Assembly (NCBI RefSeq): GCF_000381765.1
Contig: NZ_KB907080.1
Coordinates: 62,001-126,000, forward strand
Length of the DNA stretch: 64,000 nucleotides
Reading direction: 5' to 3'
Source: [Zimmermannella] faecalis ATCC 13722
GTDB taxonomy: Bacteria > Actinomycetota > Actinomycetes > Actinomycetales > Microbacteriaceae
Under the pieces are notes generated by a model. It searched no databases, was not told the origin of the DNA, and saw only the letters and a list, made by a program, of their open reading frames with translations. The position numbers and the translations under genes were made by a program. Shown here piece by piece: positions 35,806-45,598 of the stretch. Positions within the stretch are counted from its first letter, which is position 1, and each line of letters opens with the position of its first letter.

Positions 35806-36981
35806 ATGTTCCGGGTCCTCTTCTTTGCCGGGCTCGGCATCACTGCCGCGGGGATCGGGCTCGCAATCGTCGGTGCGACGAGCCCCACGCCCCTCCTCAT
35901 CATCGGCATGCTGCTCGCAACGGGCATGCTCGTGCTCATCCAGATCTCGCGCTCGACGCGGGGGATGGCGACCGCGAACGACCAGCTGATCCGCAACTCG
36001 ATCGACCACGGCCGACAGGCCCTCGCCCGCGTCGACGAGGTGCAGCAGACCGGCACCGAGATCAACGGTCGTCCGCTGTGCGTACTCACCCTCACGGTGC
36101 AGCCGCGGCGTGGGCCGGCGTATCGAGTTCGGGCGCGACGCCTGATCCCGATGATGCAGGCGCACGTGTTCGCTCCGGGAGCGGAGCTCCCCGCCGTCAT
36201 GCTCACCGAGGGCGGCCCCGAGACGGCGATCGTGCTCAACCAGCCGTTTGCCGACGAGATTCTCGCCGCGGTTGCCGACGTGACGGTGCCGCCGGAGGAG
36301 GACGCCGGCGACGTTCGCACGCCGCCAGACGGCATCGTGCGCAATGATGGCACCCGCCGCAAGCCGCTGCTCGGGCTGCGGCGGAAGGGCCGTGCCGCGC
36401 GGTTTGCGCTGTACGCGGTGGCGTTCGTCGTCGCGGCGACGCTCTCGCTCGTGCCGTATCACCGCACCGTCGACTTCACGGCGCACGCGCTGCAGCAGGG
36501 CGAGCTGCGCCTGCAGGGCTGGGACCCCTACTACCTCGAGGTCACCATTCCCGAGCTCACCGAGCAGCTCGGGCACGACCGAGTGACGAGCATCTACGTG
36601 CGCGACTCGGGAGTCTTCGTGGATGCGCTGGTGTCGCCCGAGACGACCCACACCGACATGTGGTGGGTGCACGGCGCGTCCGTCGAGCGACAGGGAGCCG
36701 CGTCGCCACAGCCCTCCTCTACTCGCGAGGCCTTCTCGCTCGCCGAGGTGCGCTGGGAGGCGCTCTCGGGGCTCGTCAACCGGGCGATCGCCGAAGCGGG
36801 AGTCTCCGACGTCGACTCGATCGGTATCTACATCCAGCGGGAGATCGACAACGACGTGCACAGCGACGACTTCGGCTCGCCGGTTGGTGACATCGTCGTG
36901 CGCATCACGGTCGACAGCCCCTACGAGAACGTGAACTTCACCGCCGCTCCCGACGGCAGCGGGTTCGAGCGAGCCTCATAG
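35806..36981 (+). CDS. Membrane protein of unknown function downstream of thrC
   Basis: A 391-residue protein. Two N-terminal helices (about residues 4-24 and 28-46), a cytoplasmic-looking domain with 'GRPLCVLTLTVQPRRGPAYRVRARRLIP' region (a pattern seen in many actinobacterial membrane proteins), a third helix near residue 205-225, and a C-terminal soluble domain of about 165 residues, presumably outside. No catalytic motif is visible. ATG 35806 lies 5 bases after thrC; co-transcription is likely but no functional link is evident. Confidence 0.72.
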   Translation: MFRVLFFAGLGITAAGIGLAIVGATSPTPLLIIGMLLATGMLVLIQISRSTRGMATANDQLIRNSIDHGRQALARVDEVQQTGTEINGRPLCVLTLTVQPRRGPAYRVRARRLIPMMQAHVFAPGAELPAVMLTEGGPETAIVLNQPFADEILAAVADVTVPPEEDAGDVRTPPDGIVRNDGTRRKPLLGLRRKGRAARFALYAVAFVVAATLSLVPYHRTVDFTAHALQQGELRLQGWDPYYLEVTIPELTEQLGHDRVTSIYVRDSGVFVDALVSPETTHTDMWWVHGASVERQGAASPQPSSTREAFSLAEVRWEALSGLVNRAIAEAGVSDVDSIGIYIQREIDNDVHSDDFGSPVGDIVVRITVDSPYENVNFTAAPDGSGFERAS

Positions 36982-37008
36982 CGGCACGTCGAGGAAGCCA
37001 CTTCAGGA

Positions 37009-37025
37009 ATACCCCCACGGGGTAT
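37009..37025 (+). promoter_or_regulatory. CsoR operator
   Basis: ATACCCC-CAC-GGGGTAT, a perfect palindrome of the CsoR type (ATACCCC...GGGGTAT), 46 bases before the copper chaperone gene. Copper would release CsoR and induce the operon. csoR is not in the window. Confidence 0.85.
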
Positions 37026-37071
37026 AGCGTTGTGTCGAGTACCAGCAACGCAACACCGAGGGAGCAGCACG

Positions 37072-37284
37072 ATGATCACGAGCGAATACCAGGTTACGGG
37101 CATGTCGTGTGCGCACTGCGAGGCAGCCGTGCGCGAAGAGGTCGGCAAGCTGCCCGGCGTGACGTCGATCGACGTCGCGGCGAGCGACGGCCACCTGCGC
37201 ATTGAGAGCGCGGCCGACCTTTCCGACGCCGAGGTACTCGCTGCGGTTGACGAGGCCGGCTATGAGGCGGTGCGTTCCCAGTGA
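37072..37284 (+). CDS. copZ: Copper chaperone (CopZ-like HMA protein)
   Basis: A 70-residue heavy-metal-associated domain protein with GMSCAHC at about residues 10-16 and the HMA ending 'VDEAGYEAV'. It carries Cu(I) to the CopA ATPase. ATG 37072 follows GGGAGCA. It overlaps the ATPase gene by 4 bases (GTGA) and lies behind a CsoR operator, so metal control and function agree. Confidence 0.93.
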   Translation: MITSEYQVTGMSCAHCEAAVREEVGKLPGVTSIDVAASDGHLRIESAADLSDAEVLAAVDEAGYEAVRSQ

Positions 37285-39536
37285 CCGCCGAGGTGCCGAT
37301 TCGTGAACTCGAGCTCGAAGTCGGTGGCATGACCTGCGCCTCGTGCGCCGCCCGCATCGAGAAGAAACTCGATCGGCTCGACGGGGTGACCGCGTCGGTG
37401 AACTTCGCAACCGAAAAGGCGCACGTGCGGGCGCCGGAGTCGGTCGACGACGCCGAGCTCATTCGCGTGATCGAGCAGACCGGCTACACCGCCGCCCTGC
37501 CGAAGGCGCCCGAGCGGCAGCCCGGCGACGCCGGGGCCGACGAAGCCCGGCCCGATGACGCGGCACAAGACGACCCCGAGGTGCGCGCGCTACGCCAGCG
37601 GCTCATCGCCTCGACCGTGCTCACGGTGCCCGTCATCGCGATGGCGATGGTGCCCGCTCTGCAGTTCCCGAACTGGCAGTGGCTCTCGCTCGCGCTCGCG
37701 TGGCCGGTCATCGTGTGGGGCGGCTGGCCGTTCCACCGCGCCGCCCTTCGCAACGCGCGCCACGGCGCGGCGACGATGGATACGCTCGTGTCGGTCGGCA
37801 CGATGGCCGCGCTCGGCTGGTCGCTGTGGGCCCTCTTCTTCGGCACCGCCGGCGCGACCGGGCTCGTGCACGAGTTCTCACTGACGATCGAGCGCGGCCA
37901 CGGTGCCGCGAACATCTACCTCGAGGTCGGCGCGGGGGTCGTCACCTTCATTCTGCTCGGTCGATACATTGAGCTGCGCTCGAAGCGGCGCGCCGGCGCC
38001 GCGCTCCGCGCGCTCATGGAGCTTGGCGCACGCGACGTCGCGGTGCTTCGCGACGGGCGCGAGACGCGTATCCCGATCGAATCGCTCGCGGTCGACGACG
38101 AGTTTGTCGTGCGCCCCGGCGAGAAGATCGCGACCGACGGCGTCGTCGTGCGCGGCGCATCCGCGGTCGACGCGTCGATGCTCACGGGCGAGTCGGTGCC
38201 CGTCGAGGTCGCCGAGGGCGACGCCGTCGCCGGCGCCACGGTGAACACGAGCGGCCGGCTCGTCGTGCGCGCGACGCGCGTCGGCGCCGACACGAAGCTC
38301 GCGCAGCTCGCCAAGCTCGTCGAGGATGCGCAGTCGGGAAAGGCGCCCGTGCAGCGGCTCGCCGATCGGGTCGCCGGGATCTTCGTGCCGATCGTTTTCG
38401 GCATCGCGGCGGTGACGCTCGCCGCGTGGCTCCTGCTCGGCGAGCCCGTCGAGTCGGCGTTCACCGCTGCCGTCGCGGTGCTCATCATCGCCTGCCCGTG
38501 CGCGCTCGGCCTCGCAACCCCCATCGCCCTGCTCATGGGCACGGGCCGCGGCGCGCAGATCGGCGTGCTCATTAAGGGCGCCGAGGTGCTCGAGTCGACC
38601 CGCCGCGTCGACACGATCGTGCTCGACAAGACCGGCACGGTGACGATCGGGCGGATGCGCCTCGTCAACGTCGTGCCCGCTCCCGGCGAGTCACCCGAGC
38701 GAGTGCTCGCGCTCGCGGGAGCGCTCGAGGCTGCGAGCGAGCATCCCATCGCGAAGGCGATCGTCGAGGGGGCCACCCGGCAGGGCGAGCTCGCGGAGGT
38801 GTCGGGCTTCGAGAATCTCCCCGGCCGCGGCGTGCGCGGCACGGTCGACGGCGTCGAGGTTCTCGCCGGTCGCGCCGCCCTGTTCGACGAGGTTGCCCCC
38901 GAGTTGGCCACGGCGCAGGCCGAGGCCGAGTCGGCCGGTCGCACCGCGATCGTCGTCGGCTGGGACGGTGCGGCCCGCGGGCTCGCGCTCGTCGCCGACA
39001 CCGTGAAGCCGACGAGTGCCGCCGCGGTCGCGCGTCTGCGCGAGCTCGGCCTCGAGCCGATGCTGCTCACCGGCGATAACGCGGGCAGCGCCCGCCAGGT
39101 CGCCGCCGAGGTCGGCATCGACTCGGTCATCGCCGAGGTGCTGCCGGAAGACAAGGTCGCGCGCATCGTCGAGCTGCAGTCGCAGGGCCGCGTCGTCGCG
39201 ATGGTTGGCGACGGCGTCAACGACGCCGCCGCGCTCGCGCAGGCCGACCTCGGCCTCGCGATGGGCACGGGCACCGACGTCGCGATCGAGGCGAGCGACC
39301 TCACGCTCGTGCGGGGCGATCTGCTCGCGGCCGTCGACGCGATCCGGCTGTCGCGGCGCACGCTCGGCACGATCAAGGGCAACCTATTCTGGGCCTTCGC
39401 GTACAACGTCGCGGCGATCCCGCTCGCCGCGTTCGGGCTGCTCAACCCGATGCTCGCCGGCGCGGCGATGGCGTTCTCGTCGGTGTTCGTCGTCGGCAAC
39501 AGCCTGCTGCTGCGCCGCTTCACGCCCGAACGCTAG
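37281..39536 (+). CDS. copA: Copper-exporting P1B-type ATPase
   Basis: A 751-residue Cu(I) efflux pump. One N-terminal HMA domain (GMTCASC near residues 15-21), eight transmembrane helices, the metal-channel motif CPCALG near 405, phosphorylation site DKTGT near 450, 'EHPIAKAI' with the nucleotide-binding [16 protein letters not shown] near 650, and '[10 protein letters not shown]' plus 'MAFSSV' in the last helices. CPC with these last-helix residues is the P1B-1 (copper) class. The start is the GTG overlapping copZ. The 3' end overlaps the stop of the convergent MFS gene by 4 bases. Confidence 0.95.
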   Translation: MTAEVPIRELELEVGGMTCASCAARIEKKLDRLDGVTASVNFATEKAHVRAPESVDDAELIRVIEQTGYTAALPKAPERQPGDAGADEARPDDAAQDDPEVRALRQRLIASTVLTVPVIAMAMVPALQFPNWQWLSLALAWPVIVWGGWPFHRAALRNARHGAATMDTLVSVGTMAALGWSLWALFFGTAGATGLVHEFSLTIERGHGAANIYLEVGAGVVTFILLGRYIELRSKRRAGAALRALMELGARDVAVLRDGRETRIPIESLAVDDEFVVRPGEKIATDGVVVRGASAVDASMLTGESVPVEVAEGDAVAGATVNTSGRLVVRATRVGADTKLAQLAKLVEDAQSGKAPVQRLADRVAGIFVPIVFGIAAVTLAAWLLLGEPVESAFTAAVAVLIIACPCALGLATPIALLMGTGRGAQIGVLIKGAEVLESTRRVDTIVLDKTGTVTIGRMRLVNVVPAPGESPERVLALAGALEAASEHPIAKAIVEGATRQGELAEVSGFENLPGRGVRGTVDGVEVLAGRAALFDEVAPELATAQAEAESAGRTAIVVGWDGAARGLALVADTVKPTSAAAVARLRELGLEPMLLTGDNAGSARQVAAEVGIDSVIAEVLPEDKVARIVELQSQGRVVAMVGDGVNDAAALAQADLGLAMGTGTDVAIEASDLTLVRGDLLAAVDAIRLSRRTLGTIKGNLFWAFAYNVAAIPLAAFGLLNPMLAGAAMAFSSVFVVGNSLLLRRFTPER

Positions 39537-40771
39537 CCTGTCGCTCGCCGCGGCACGAGGAGCACGGCGAGCGGCACGAGCAGCACGAGCGCGGCGAGCG
39601 ACAACACCGAAAAGTCGCTCGCCGCCATGAGCGGTCCCGACGCGAACGCGGCAACCGCGGCGCAGAGATTCGAGAGCGCATCAGCGCCGCCCTGCGCCTG
39701 CGCCCGGTGCGCGTCGCTCACGGCGACGCTGAACAGCGCCGACGAGGCCACCGAGGTGAACGACCAGCCGACGCCGAGGAGCCCGAGCGCCGTCACGATG
39801 GCGGCGGTCTCGTGCTGCCACGCCGCCCCGACGAGGCACGCGGCCGCGAGCAGGGCGACGCCGATCGCGATCGTCACGCGGTGCCCGAGCCGATCGACGC
39901 ACCACCCGACGAGCGGCGCGAACACGTACATCGCGGCGACGTGAAGCGAGATCGTGAGCCCGATGACCGTAATCGTGTCGCCGTGGTGCGCGAGGTGCAC
40001 GGGCGTCATCGTCATCACCGCGACCATGACGCTCTGCCCGACGAGAATGCCAACGAGCGCGAGCCTGCCGGGGCCCGAGCGCCGCACCTCCGCGAGCGCC
40101 TGCCCGAGCCGTGGGCGCTGCGCACCCGGCACGGTGCTGACCCCTGCGCGCGCCTGCAGCGTGACGAGCGGGTCGGGCCGCAGCCAGATCCACACGACGG
40201 TCGCGGCGAGCGCGAGGCAGACGGCCGCGATGCCGAACGCCCCGCCGAAGACGTTGATGCCGATGCGGTCGTGCAGCCACTCCCCCGGCACCCCGAGGTT
40301 CGGGCCGAGCACCGAGCCGAGCGTGCCAACCCACACGACGAGCGCGAGCGCCCGGCCACGGCCCGCGACGGGCGCGAGGTCGGTCGCCGCGAACCGCGAC
40401 TGCAGCCCGGCGGCCGTGCCCGCGCCGATCGCGAACAGGCCAATAAACAGCGGCACGACGAGCGAGAACTGGGCGGCAAACACGAGCAGCGCCGCGCCGG
40501 CCGCCGCGACATACCAGCCGAGCGTGAGGGCGACGCGACGGCCCCGGCGCGCCGCGAGGCTGCCGAGTGGCAGCCCCATGAGCGCCGCGCCGAGCGTCGA
40601 CGACGAGCGCGCGAGCCCCGCGATCGCCTCGTTCTGCGTCACCTCGGTCGCGAGCAGAATGCCGACCGACGGCGCCGCGCCGACCCCGATCATCCCGATC
40701 ACCTGCATCACCACAAGCACGAGCATCGTGCGGCGCTGCAGGTGCTCGATGGCGCCGACGGTCGTAGTCAC
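39533..40771 (-). CDS. MFS transporter
   Basis: A 412-residue twelve-helix permease. Motif A-like '[17 protein letters not shown]' lies near residues 65-81, and a second basic loop '[15 protein letters not shown]' is near 265. Start is GTG 40771 ([11 protein letters not shown]); the longer frame upstream is an arginine/serine-rich artefact. Substrate unknown. It converges on copA and lies 19 bases downstream of the ABC permease gene on the same strand, so it may belong to that transcript. Confidence 0.85.
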   Translation of the reverse strand: MTTTVGAIEHLQRRTMLVLVVMQVIGMIGVGAAPSVGILLATEVTQNEAIAGLARSSSTLGAALMGLPLGSLAARRGRRVALTLGWYVAAAGAALLVFAAQFSLVVPLFIGLFAIGAGTAAGLQSRFAATDLAPVAGRGRALALVVWVGTLGSVLGPNLGVPGEWLHDRIGINVFGGAFGIAAVCLALAATVVWIWLRPDPLVTLQARAGVSTVPGAQRPRLGQALAEVRRSGPGRLALVGILVGQSVMVAVMTMTPVHLAHHGDTITVIGLTISLHVAAMYVFAPLVGWCVDRLGHRVTIAIGVALLAAACLVGAAWQHETAAIVTALGLLGVGWSFTSVASSALFSVAVSDAHRAQAQGGADALSNLCAAVAAFASGPLMAASDFSVLSLAALVLLVPLAVLLVPRRATG

Positions 40772-40790
40772 GCTCGAAGCGTACCCGCCG

Positions 40791-41510
40791 CTAGCGCACC
40801 TGCGTGCGGCGCACGAGCACCGCCCAGATGGCCGCGCCGAACGCGGCAATCACGGCGAGCATCGCCATGTACTGCCACCAGGCGAGGCCGAACAGCCCAT
40901 CGAGCCAGCCGGCGAATGTCGGCGAGACGATCGCCGCGATCGCGAGCGCAGCGACGATGGCTGCGGCCGCGATCACGAAGCTCCAGACGAACTTCTGCTG
41001 CCAGTTGCTGTGCGCGGCGACGAAGGCGGCGCCCACAAACATCACGGCGAGGGCGATGAGCGCCGCTTGAATTGCCGTTTGCCACAGCGGGCCCGTACCG
41101 ACGTAGACGACGTCGAAGAACCGCACCCGCAGCCCATAGCCGTCGGTCGCCAGCTCGAGCGCGCGGCCGACGACCACGAGCGCGGTAAACGCGACGGCGT
41201 AGCCGACGAAGACGAGGCTCGTGCCGGCGAGGTACTCGCGGCGGGTGAGACCGAGCCCGAGCGAGAGCGGAAAGTACTGCCCCATGGAGATGAAGCCGAG
41301 GCCGACGACGGGCCCGAGCACGGTGAAGATCGCGCCGTTGAAGCGCATCCCCTCCTCCATACCGGGAACCCCGTTGCCGCCGTCGACCTGGTTGACGGCG
41401 TAGCCGATGGCGATGACGATGACGAGCGCCATGCACATCGTGATGAGCGGCCAGCCGATGATCTGAAGTTTGTTTGCCGTGTGCAGTTGCACGACGCTGC
41501 GGGTACGCAT
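40791..41510 (-). CDS. ABC transporter permease
   Basis: A 239-residue inner-membrane protein with six hydrophobic segments and a 'LGLTRREYLAGT' block near residue 88, the pattern of small permeases that pair with YtrB-like ATPases. RBS AGGAG precedes the ATG. It lies 9 bases downstream of the ATPase. Together with the GntR regulator this is a YtrA-type unit; such units often respond to cell-wall-active compounds. Confidence 0.82.
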   Translation of the reverse strand: MRTRSVVQLHTANKLQIIGWPLITMCMALVIVIAIGYAVNQVDGGNGVPGMEEGMRFNGAIFTVLGPVVGLGFISMGQYFPLSLGLGLTRREYLAGTSLVFVGYAVAFTALVVVGRALELATDGYGLRVRFFDVVYVGTGPLWQTAIQAALIALAVMFVGAAFVAAHSNWQQKFVWSFVIAAAAIVAALAIAAIVSPTFAGWLDGLFGLAWWQYMAMLAVIAAFGAAIWAVLVRRTQVR

Positions 41511-41519
41511 GAGGGCTCC

Positions 41520-42407
41520 TTAGCGCTCGGCGGCGGTGGCCGCGGGTTCACGGGTGGTGAGGTGCACGACGTAGTCCTGCAGCGAGATTGGGGTGACGTC
41601 GAGCCCCGCGGCGCGCGCCGCCGCGCGATTCTCGTCGCGGTCACCGAGCACCGCCGCGGTGGCGAGCGAGCCGATGGACTTCAGGCTCAGGGTTTCCCGG
41701 TCGGCGGCGAACGCGCGCACGTCGGCGGCCCGCCCGGAGACCTCGACCGCGGCGTCCTGCAGGTCTTCGACCGGCGCATCGGCGAGCACGCGCCCGCGGT
41801 CGAGCAGTACGACGTGCTCGAGCAGGTTGGCGACCTCGTCGATGTGGTGGGTCGAGAGCAGCACGGTGCGCGGATGCTCGGAATAGTCGGCGAGTAGGCG
41901 ATCGAAGAAGAGGCGCCGCGCGACGGCATCGAGGCCGAGGTAGGGCTCGTCGAAGATCGTGAGCGGGGCGCGCGACGCCAGCCCGACGATGATGCCGACG
42001 GCAGACAGCTGGCCGCGCGAGAGCTTCGGGATGTTCCGCGTGAGCGGGAGCTGGAACGCGTCGATGAGGTCGTCGGCGAGGTCGCTCGACCAGTTCGGGT
42101 AGAGCCCCGCGGCGATCGTGAAGAGATCGCGGGGCCGGTAGGTGTCGGGGTACTTCTGACTCTCCTGGATGAAGGCGGTACGGCTGAGCACGCCGGCGTT
42201 CTCAACCGGGTTCTCACCGAACACGCGCAGCGTGCCCGAGCTTGCGAACTGCTGCCCCGTGAGGAGCTTCATCAGCGTGGTCTTGCCGGCGCCGTTGCGG
42301 CCGAGCAGGCCGTAGATGCGGTCGGCCTCGAGCGAGATGGTGACGTCGTCGATCGCGGTGACGTCGCGGTACCGCTTGGTTACGTTTTGGGTTTCGATAG
42401 CGGTCAC
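41520..42407 (-). CDS. ABC transporter ATP-binding protein (YtrB-like)
   Basis: A 295-residue ATPase. Walker A GRNGAGKTT near residues 36-44, signature LSRGQLSA (the usual second Gly replaced by Arg), Walker B LTIFDEPYLGLD near 155, and the H-loop in 'LLSTHHIDEV'. The C-terminal 80 residues are a small extra domain. The ATG overlaps the GntR stop by 4 bases. The degenerate LSRGQ is known from the YtrB group and is probably still functional as a homodimer. Confidence 0.9.
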   Translation of the reverse strand: MTAIETQNVTKRYRDVTAIDDVTISLEADRIYGLLGRNGAGKTTLMKLLTGQQFASSGTLRVFGENPVENAGVLSRTAFIQESQKYPDTYRPRDLFTIAAGLYPNWSSDLADDLIDAFQLPLTRNIPKLSRGQLSAVGIIVGLASRAPLTIFDEPYLGLDAVARRLFFDRLLADYSEHPRTVLLSTHHIDEVANLLEHVVLLDRGRVLADAPVEDLQDAAVEVSGRAADVRAFAADRETLSLKSIGSLATAAVLGDRDENRAAARAAGLDVTPISLQDYVVHLTTREPAATAAER

Positions 42408-42763
42408 GATGTGGACTCCTCGGTAATCATGCGGGCGAGTTCGTCGGGGTGGATTTCGAGCTGGGCGGCTTCGCGCAACAGCGGTTCGATGTAGTGCACG
42501 CGGAAGGCGTCGCGACGACGTCGACGGAGCACGTCGAGCGCGCCCGGAGTGACGAACATGCCGATCCCCCGGCGCTTCGTGAGAATGCCGGCGTCGACGA
42601 GCCGGTTGAGGCCTTTGCCCGCGGTCGCGGGATTGATGCGGAGGAACGCGGCGAGCTCATTCGTCGAGGGCACGGCCTCGCCCTCGGCGTAGGTGCCGTC
42701 GAGAATGCCGTTCTCGAGCTGTTCGGCCACCGCGATGAACAGTGGCTTCGAGTCGTCGATCAC
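42404..42763 (-). CDS. GntR-family regulator, YtrA subfamily
   Basis: A 119-residue regulator with a GntR winged helix (residues ~5-75: 'KPLFIAVAEQLENGILDG', 'VPSTNELAAFLRINPATAGKGLNRLVDAG') and the short C-terminal tail that marks the YtrA type. Start taken as GTG 42763 (MIDDSKPLF), which matches family N-termini, although AGGAGG is very close to it. In-frame TTG 42820 or GTG 42805 would add 14-19 residues. First gene of the unit, so it likely autoregulates. The upstream GGTTAGTTAGTTGAGTAA may contain promoter or operator. Confidence 0.85.
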   Translation of the reverse strand: MIDDSKPLFIAVAEQLENGILDGTYAEGEAVPSTNELAAFLRINPATAGKGLNRLVDAGILTKRRGIGMFVTPGALDVLRRRRRDAFRVHYIEPLLREAAQLEIHPDELARMITEESTS

Positions 42764-42980
42764 GCCGCCTCCTGGGGAATGCGCGGCGCCGGCTGTCCGG
42801 CGCACTGGTTCATTACTCAACTAACTAACCAGAGAACCTAAGCCCCGTCAACCCCGTCATCGCCGCTGACTTGTGCACACCGGTCGATTCCCCGCCCACA
42901 ACGCTGTGGCGCACCGCACGTGCTCGCGGCTCCGACCGGACTAGGCTTGCTCGTTGGGTCGTTTCTACGAAAGGGAATGC

Positions 42981-43832
42981 ATGTCGGAATCGCCAAAGCA
43001 GAAGCTCGAAGTCCCTCCGGAGATCTCGCGATCGTGGCTACTGCTCTCGGCCCGGGCGACGAACAAGTTCGACGCGGCCCGCGCATCCCGAACCGACCAG
43101 GTCATTCTCGACTGCGAAGACGGCGTCGACACGAACTACAAGGACGAGGCGCGCGACGACGTGCTGACCTGGTTCGCGCAGGGCGGCAAGGCCTGGGTGC
43201 GCATCAACCCGCGCAGCACGGACTTCTGGAAGGCCGACGTCGAGGCCCTCGCCGGGGTCGACGGCCTGCAGGGCGTCATGCTCGCGAAGGTCGAGTACGC
43301 CGACGAGGTCACCGAGACGTTCGAGCGGCTCGGCGAGTCGACCCCCGTCATCCCCCTCATCGAGTCGGCCCTCGGCATCGAGTCGGCCGTCGACATCGCG
43401 AAGGCGAAGGGCGTGTTCCGCCTCGCGTTCGGCTCGGGCGACTACCGCCGCGACACCGGCACCGAGGCGACCGACCTCGCCATGTCGTATCCGCGCTCAC
43501 GCCTCACGACGGCGAGCGCCATCGCCGGCCTCACTGGCCCGATCGACGGCCCGACCGTGAGTAAGAGCCACCCGATCATTCGCGAGCAGTCGGAGACCGC
43601 CGTGAGCCTCGGCCTCACCGGCAAGCTCTGCCTCGACGTCAACCAGCTCCCGGTCATCAACGAGTGCTTCAGCCCGCCGCCCGCCGACGTCGGCTGGGCG
43701 CGCGACTTCATCGAGGAGTTCAACGCCCGCGGCCGCATCGTGCGCGACGGCAGTGACCTTCCCCGGCTCAAGCGCGCCGAGCGCATCGACTCGCTCGCCC
43801 GCGCCTTCGGCATCGAGCCCGTGCGGTTCTAG
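42981..43832 (+). CDS. CitE-like lyase (HpcH/HpaI aldolase/citrate lyase family)
   Basis: A 283-residue TIM-barrel enzyme with 'VILDCEDGVD' near residues 41-50, 'WVRINPRST' near 72, 'PLIESALGIESAVDIAKAKGV' region near 128 and 'GSGDYRRD' near 153. These are the metal- and substrate-binding blocks of CitE-like proteins, which cleave malyl-, citramalyl- or related CoA thioesters. No citrate lyase alpha, gamma or ACP genes are near, so it is a stand-alone enzyme. ATG 42981 follows AAAGGGAA. Divergent from the YtrA unit and convergent with the aldehyde dehydrogenase. Confidence 0.87.
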   Translation: MSESPKQKLEVPPEISRSWLLLSARATNKFDAARASRTDQVILDCEDGVDTNYKDEARDDVLTWFAQGGKAWVRINPRSTDFWKADVEALAGVDGLQGVMLAKVEYADEVTETFERLGESTPVIPLIESALGIESAVDIAKAKGVFRLAFGSGDYRRDTGTEATDLAMSYPRSRLTTASAIAGLTGPIDGPTVSKSHPIIREQSETAVSLGLTGKLCLDVNQLPVINECFSPPPADVGWARDFIEEFNARGRIVRDGSDLPRLKRAERIDSLARAFGIEPVRF

Positions 43833-43869
43833 CGAGCCCCACGCCGGCGCGGTAGCGGCGGAACCACCA

Positions 43870-43915
43870 CGGCCCCGGGTGGGGTGGATGCGCGCATCCA
43901 CCCCACCCGGGGCCG
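43870..43915. terminator. Loop-less 23-bp palindrome between convergent genes
   Basis: 46 bases forming two perfect 23-base arms that meet at 43892/43893 (GGATGCG-CGCATCC core). It lies 37 bases after the CitE-like stop and 13 bases beyond the dehydrogenase stop. A bidirectional terminator is the simplest reading. Confidence 0.75.
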
Positions 43916-43928
43916 ATTGGTTTGGTCG

Positions 43929-45293
43929 CTACTTCTTCGCGGCGAAGCGGAAGAGCTTCTTGTTCGCGAACTCGAGCATGCCGACCTTGCCGAGCTCACG
44001 ACCGTAGCCCGACTTCTTCACGCCACCGAAGGGCACGTCGGCACCCTCGAGGCCGGTCGCGTTGATGAAGACCATGCCGACGTCGAGCTGGTTGCCGACC
44101 TCCTCGGCGTGCGCCTCGTCGTCGCAGAACACGGCCGAACCGAGGCCGTAGGGCGACGAGTTCGCGAGGGTGATCGCCTCGTCATCGGTCGAGAACTTGT
44201 ACAGCTGCGCGACGGGGCCGAACAGCTCCTGGCTGTAGACGTCCATCTCGGGCGTCACGCCCGTGATGACCGACGGGGTGTAGACGTTCCCGTTCGGCTC
44301 GTTGTCGCCCACGAGCACCTCGGCGCCCTGGTCGATCGCGCCCTGCACCTGCTTCGTGAGCGTCGACGTCGCGCCGGCCGACGAGAGCGGGCCGAAGTCG
44401 CCGTTCTCGTACGACTGGCCCGCGATCGCGGCCTTGAACTTCTCGGCGAACTCGTCGAAGACCGACTCGTGCACCACGATGCGCTTCGAGCCGTTGCAGG
44501 CCTGACCGGTGTTCTCCATGCGCCCGCCGACGGCGTGCCGCACGGCGCGGTCGATGTTGCCCGTGCCCTCGAGCACGACGAACACGTCGGAGCCACCGAG
44601 CTCGAGCACGCACTTCTTCAGGTGCTTACCCGCCTGCTCGGCGACGATCGCGCCGGCGCGCTCCGAGCCCGTGAGCGAGACGCCCTGCACGCGGTCGTCA
44701 GCGATGATGTCGGAGATCTGGTCGTGCGTCGCGAAGATGTTCACGTACGCGCCCTCGGGGAAGCCGGCGTCGAGGAACAGCTGCTGCAGCGCGAGCGCCG
44801 ACTCGGGGCACTGCGCGGCGTGCTTGAGCACGACCGTGTTGCCGAGGATGAGGTTCGGCACCGCGAAGCGAGCGACCTGATAGTACGGGTAGTTCCACGG
44901 CATGATGCCAAGGATCACGCCGGTGCCCTGGAAGCGGAAGAACGAGCGCAGCCCGTCTTCGACCTTGAGCTCCTCGTCGGCGAGCCACTCTTCAGCGTTC
45001 TCGCCGAACGCCTTCGAGATGGCGCCCGAGAACTCCGCCTCACCGATCGACTGGTCGAGGGGCTTGCCCATCTCGCGGTTGATGATTGCGCCGAGCTCGT
45101 CCTTGCGCTCGTCGAACAGCTCGCCGAGGCGAACCGCGAGCTTCGCGCGCTCGGCGACCGTGGTCTTGCGCGACCACTCCTGGTAGGTCTTCTGGGTCGA
45201 GGCGAGGGCCTGCTCGATGTCGGCGGCGGTCGCGTCGGGATACTCGGCGACGGTCTCGCCAGTCGCGGGGTTAATGACTGCGAACGTGGTCAT
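43929..45293 (-). CDS. NAD(P)-dependent aldehyde dehydrogenase, succinate-semialdehyde type
   Basis: Oxidises an aldehyde to its acid. The 454-residue length matches the shorter succinate-semialdehyde dehydrogenase group. Landmarks are 'GIMPWNYPYYQVARF' region (residues ~128-143), 'SLTGSERAG', the general base in LELGGSD, and the catalytic Cys in NTGQACNGSKR near residue 263. ATG 45293 gives the typical MTTFAVINPATGE start; longer frames reach into the betT leader. A role in GABA or 4-hydroxybutyrate use is possible; no GABA transaminase is adjacent. Confidence 0.9.
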   Translation of the reverse strand: MTTFAVINPATGETVAEYPDATAADIEQALASTQKTYQEWSRKTTVAERAKLAVRLGELFDERKDELGAIINREMGKPLDQSIGEAEFSGAISKAFGENAEEWLADEELKVEDGLRSFFRFQGTGVILGIMPWNYPYYQVARFAVPNLILGNTVVLKHAAQCPESALALQQLFLDAGFPEGAYVNIFATHDQISDIIADDRVQGVSLTGSERAGAIVAEQAGKHLKKCVLELGGSDVFVVLEGTGNIDRAVRHAVGGRMENTGQACNGSKRIVVHESVFDEFAEKFKAAIAGQSYENGDFGPLSSAGATSTLTKQVQGAIDQGAEVLVGDNEPNGNVYTPSVITGVTPEMDVYSQELFGPVAQLYKFSTDDEAITLANSSPYGLGSAVFCDDEAHAEEVGNQLDVGMVFINATGLEGADVPFGGVKKSGYGRELGKVGMLEFANKKLFRFAAKK

Positions 45294-45598
45294 TTGGGGA
45301 ACTCCAACTCTCATTCGGCGTTGAACAGGTGAACGACATTCAATATTGCACATTCGGGCTGGGAACGCGCTCCGTTTCCGCCTGACGCTGCCGCCGACGC
45401 GGGCCATCGGCGGGCTCGAAACCTGAGTGTTACCCTTGAAAAGTTGGTCGTGCGCGATTCTCTGCGCACGAGTTCCGACCCTCCCACTCGATCGGTGCCC
45501 CGAACTTCCCGGCACCCGGTGCGAACGCACGGAACTCCGCCCGCCGCAACGGCGCGGGCGTCGGCCGAAGTTTTCCTGCCCAATTCAAAAGGAGATGC
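45294..45598. promoter_or_regulatory. 305-bp divergent control region between aldehyde dehydrogenase and betT
   Basis: No gene is seen here. It holds CAATATTG (45341-45348), an A/T-rich palindrome in a likely dehydrogenase promoter on the minus strand, and CGTGCGC-N8-GCGCACG (45449-45470) just after TTGAAAAG on the plus strand, a possible operator for betT. An AAAAGGAGATGC site directly precedes betT. Confidence 0.45.
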
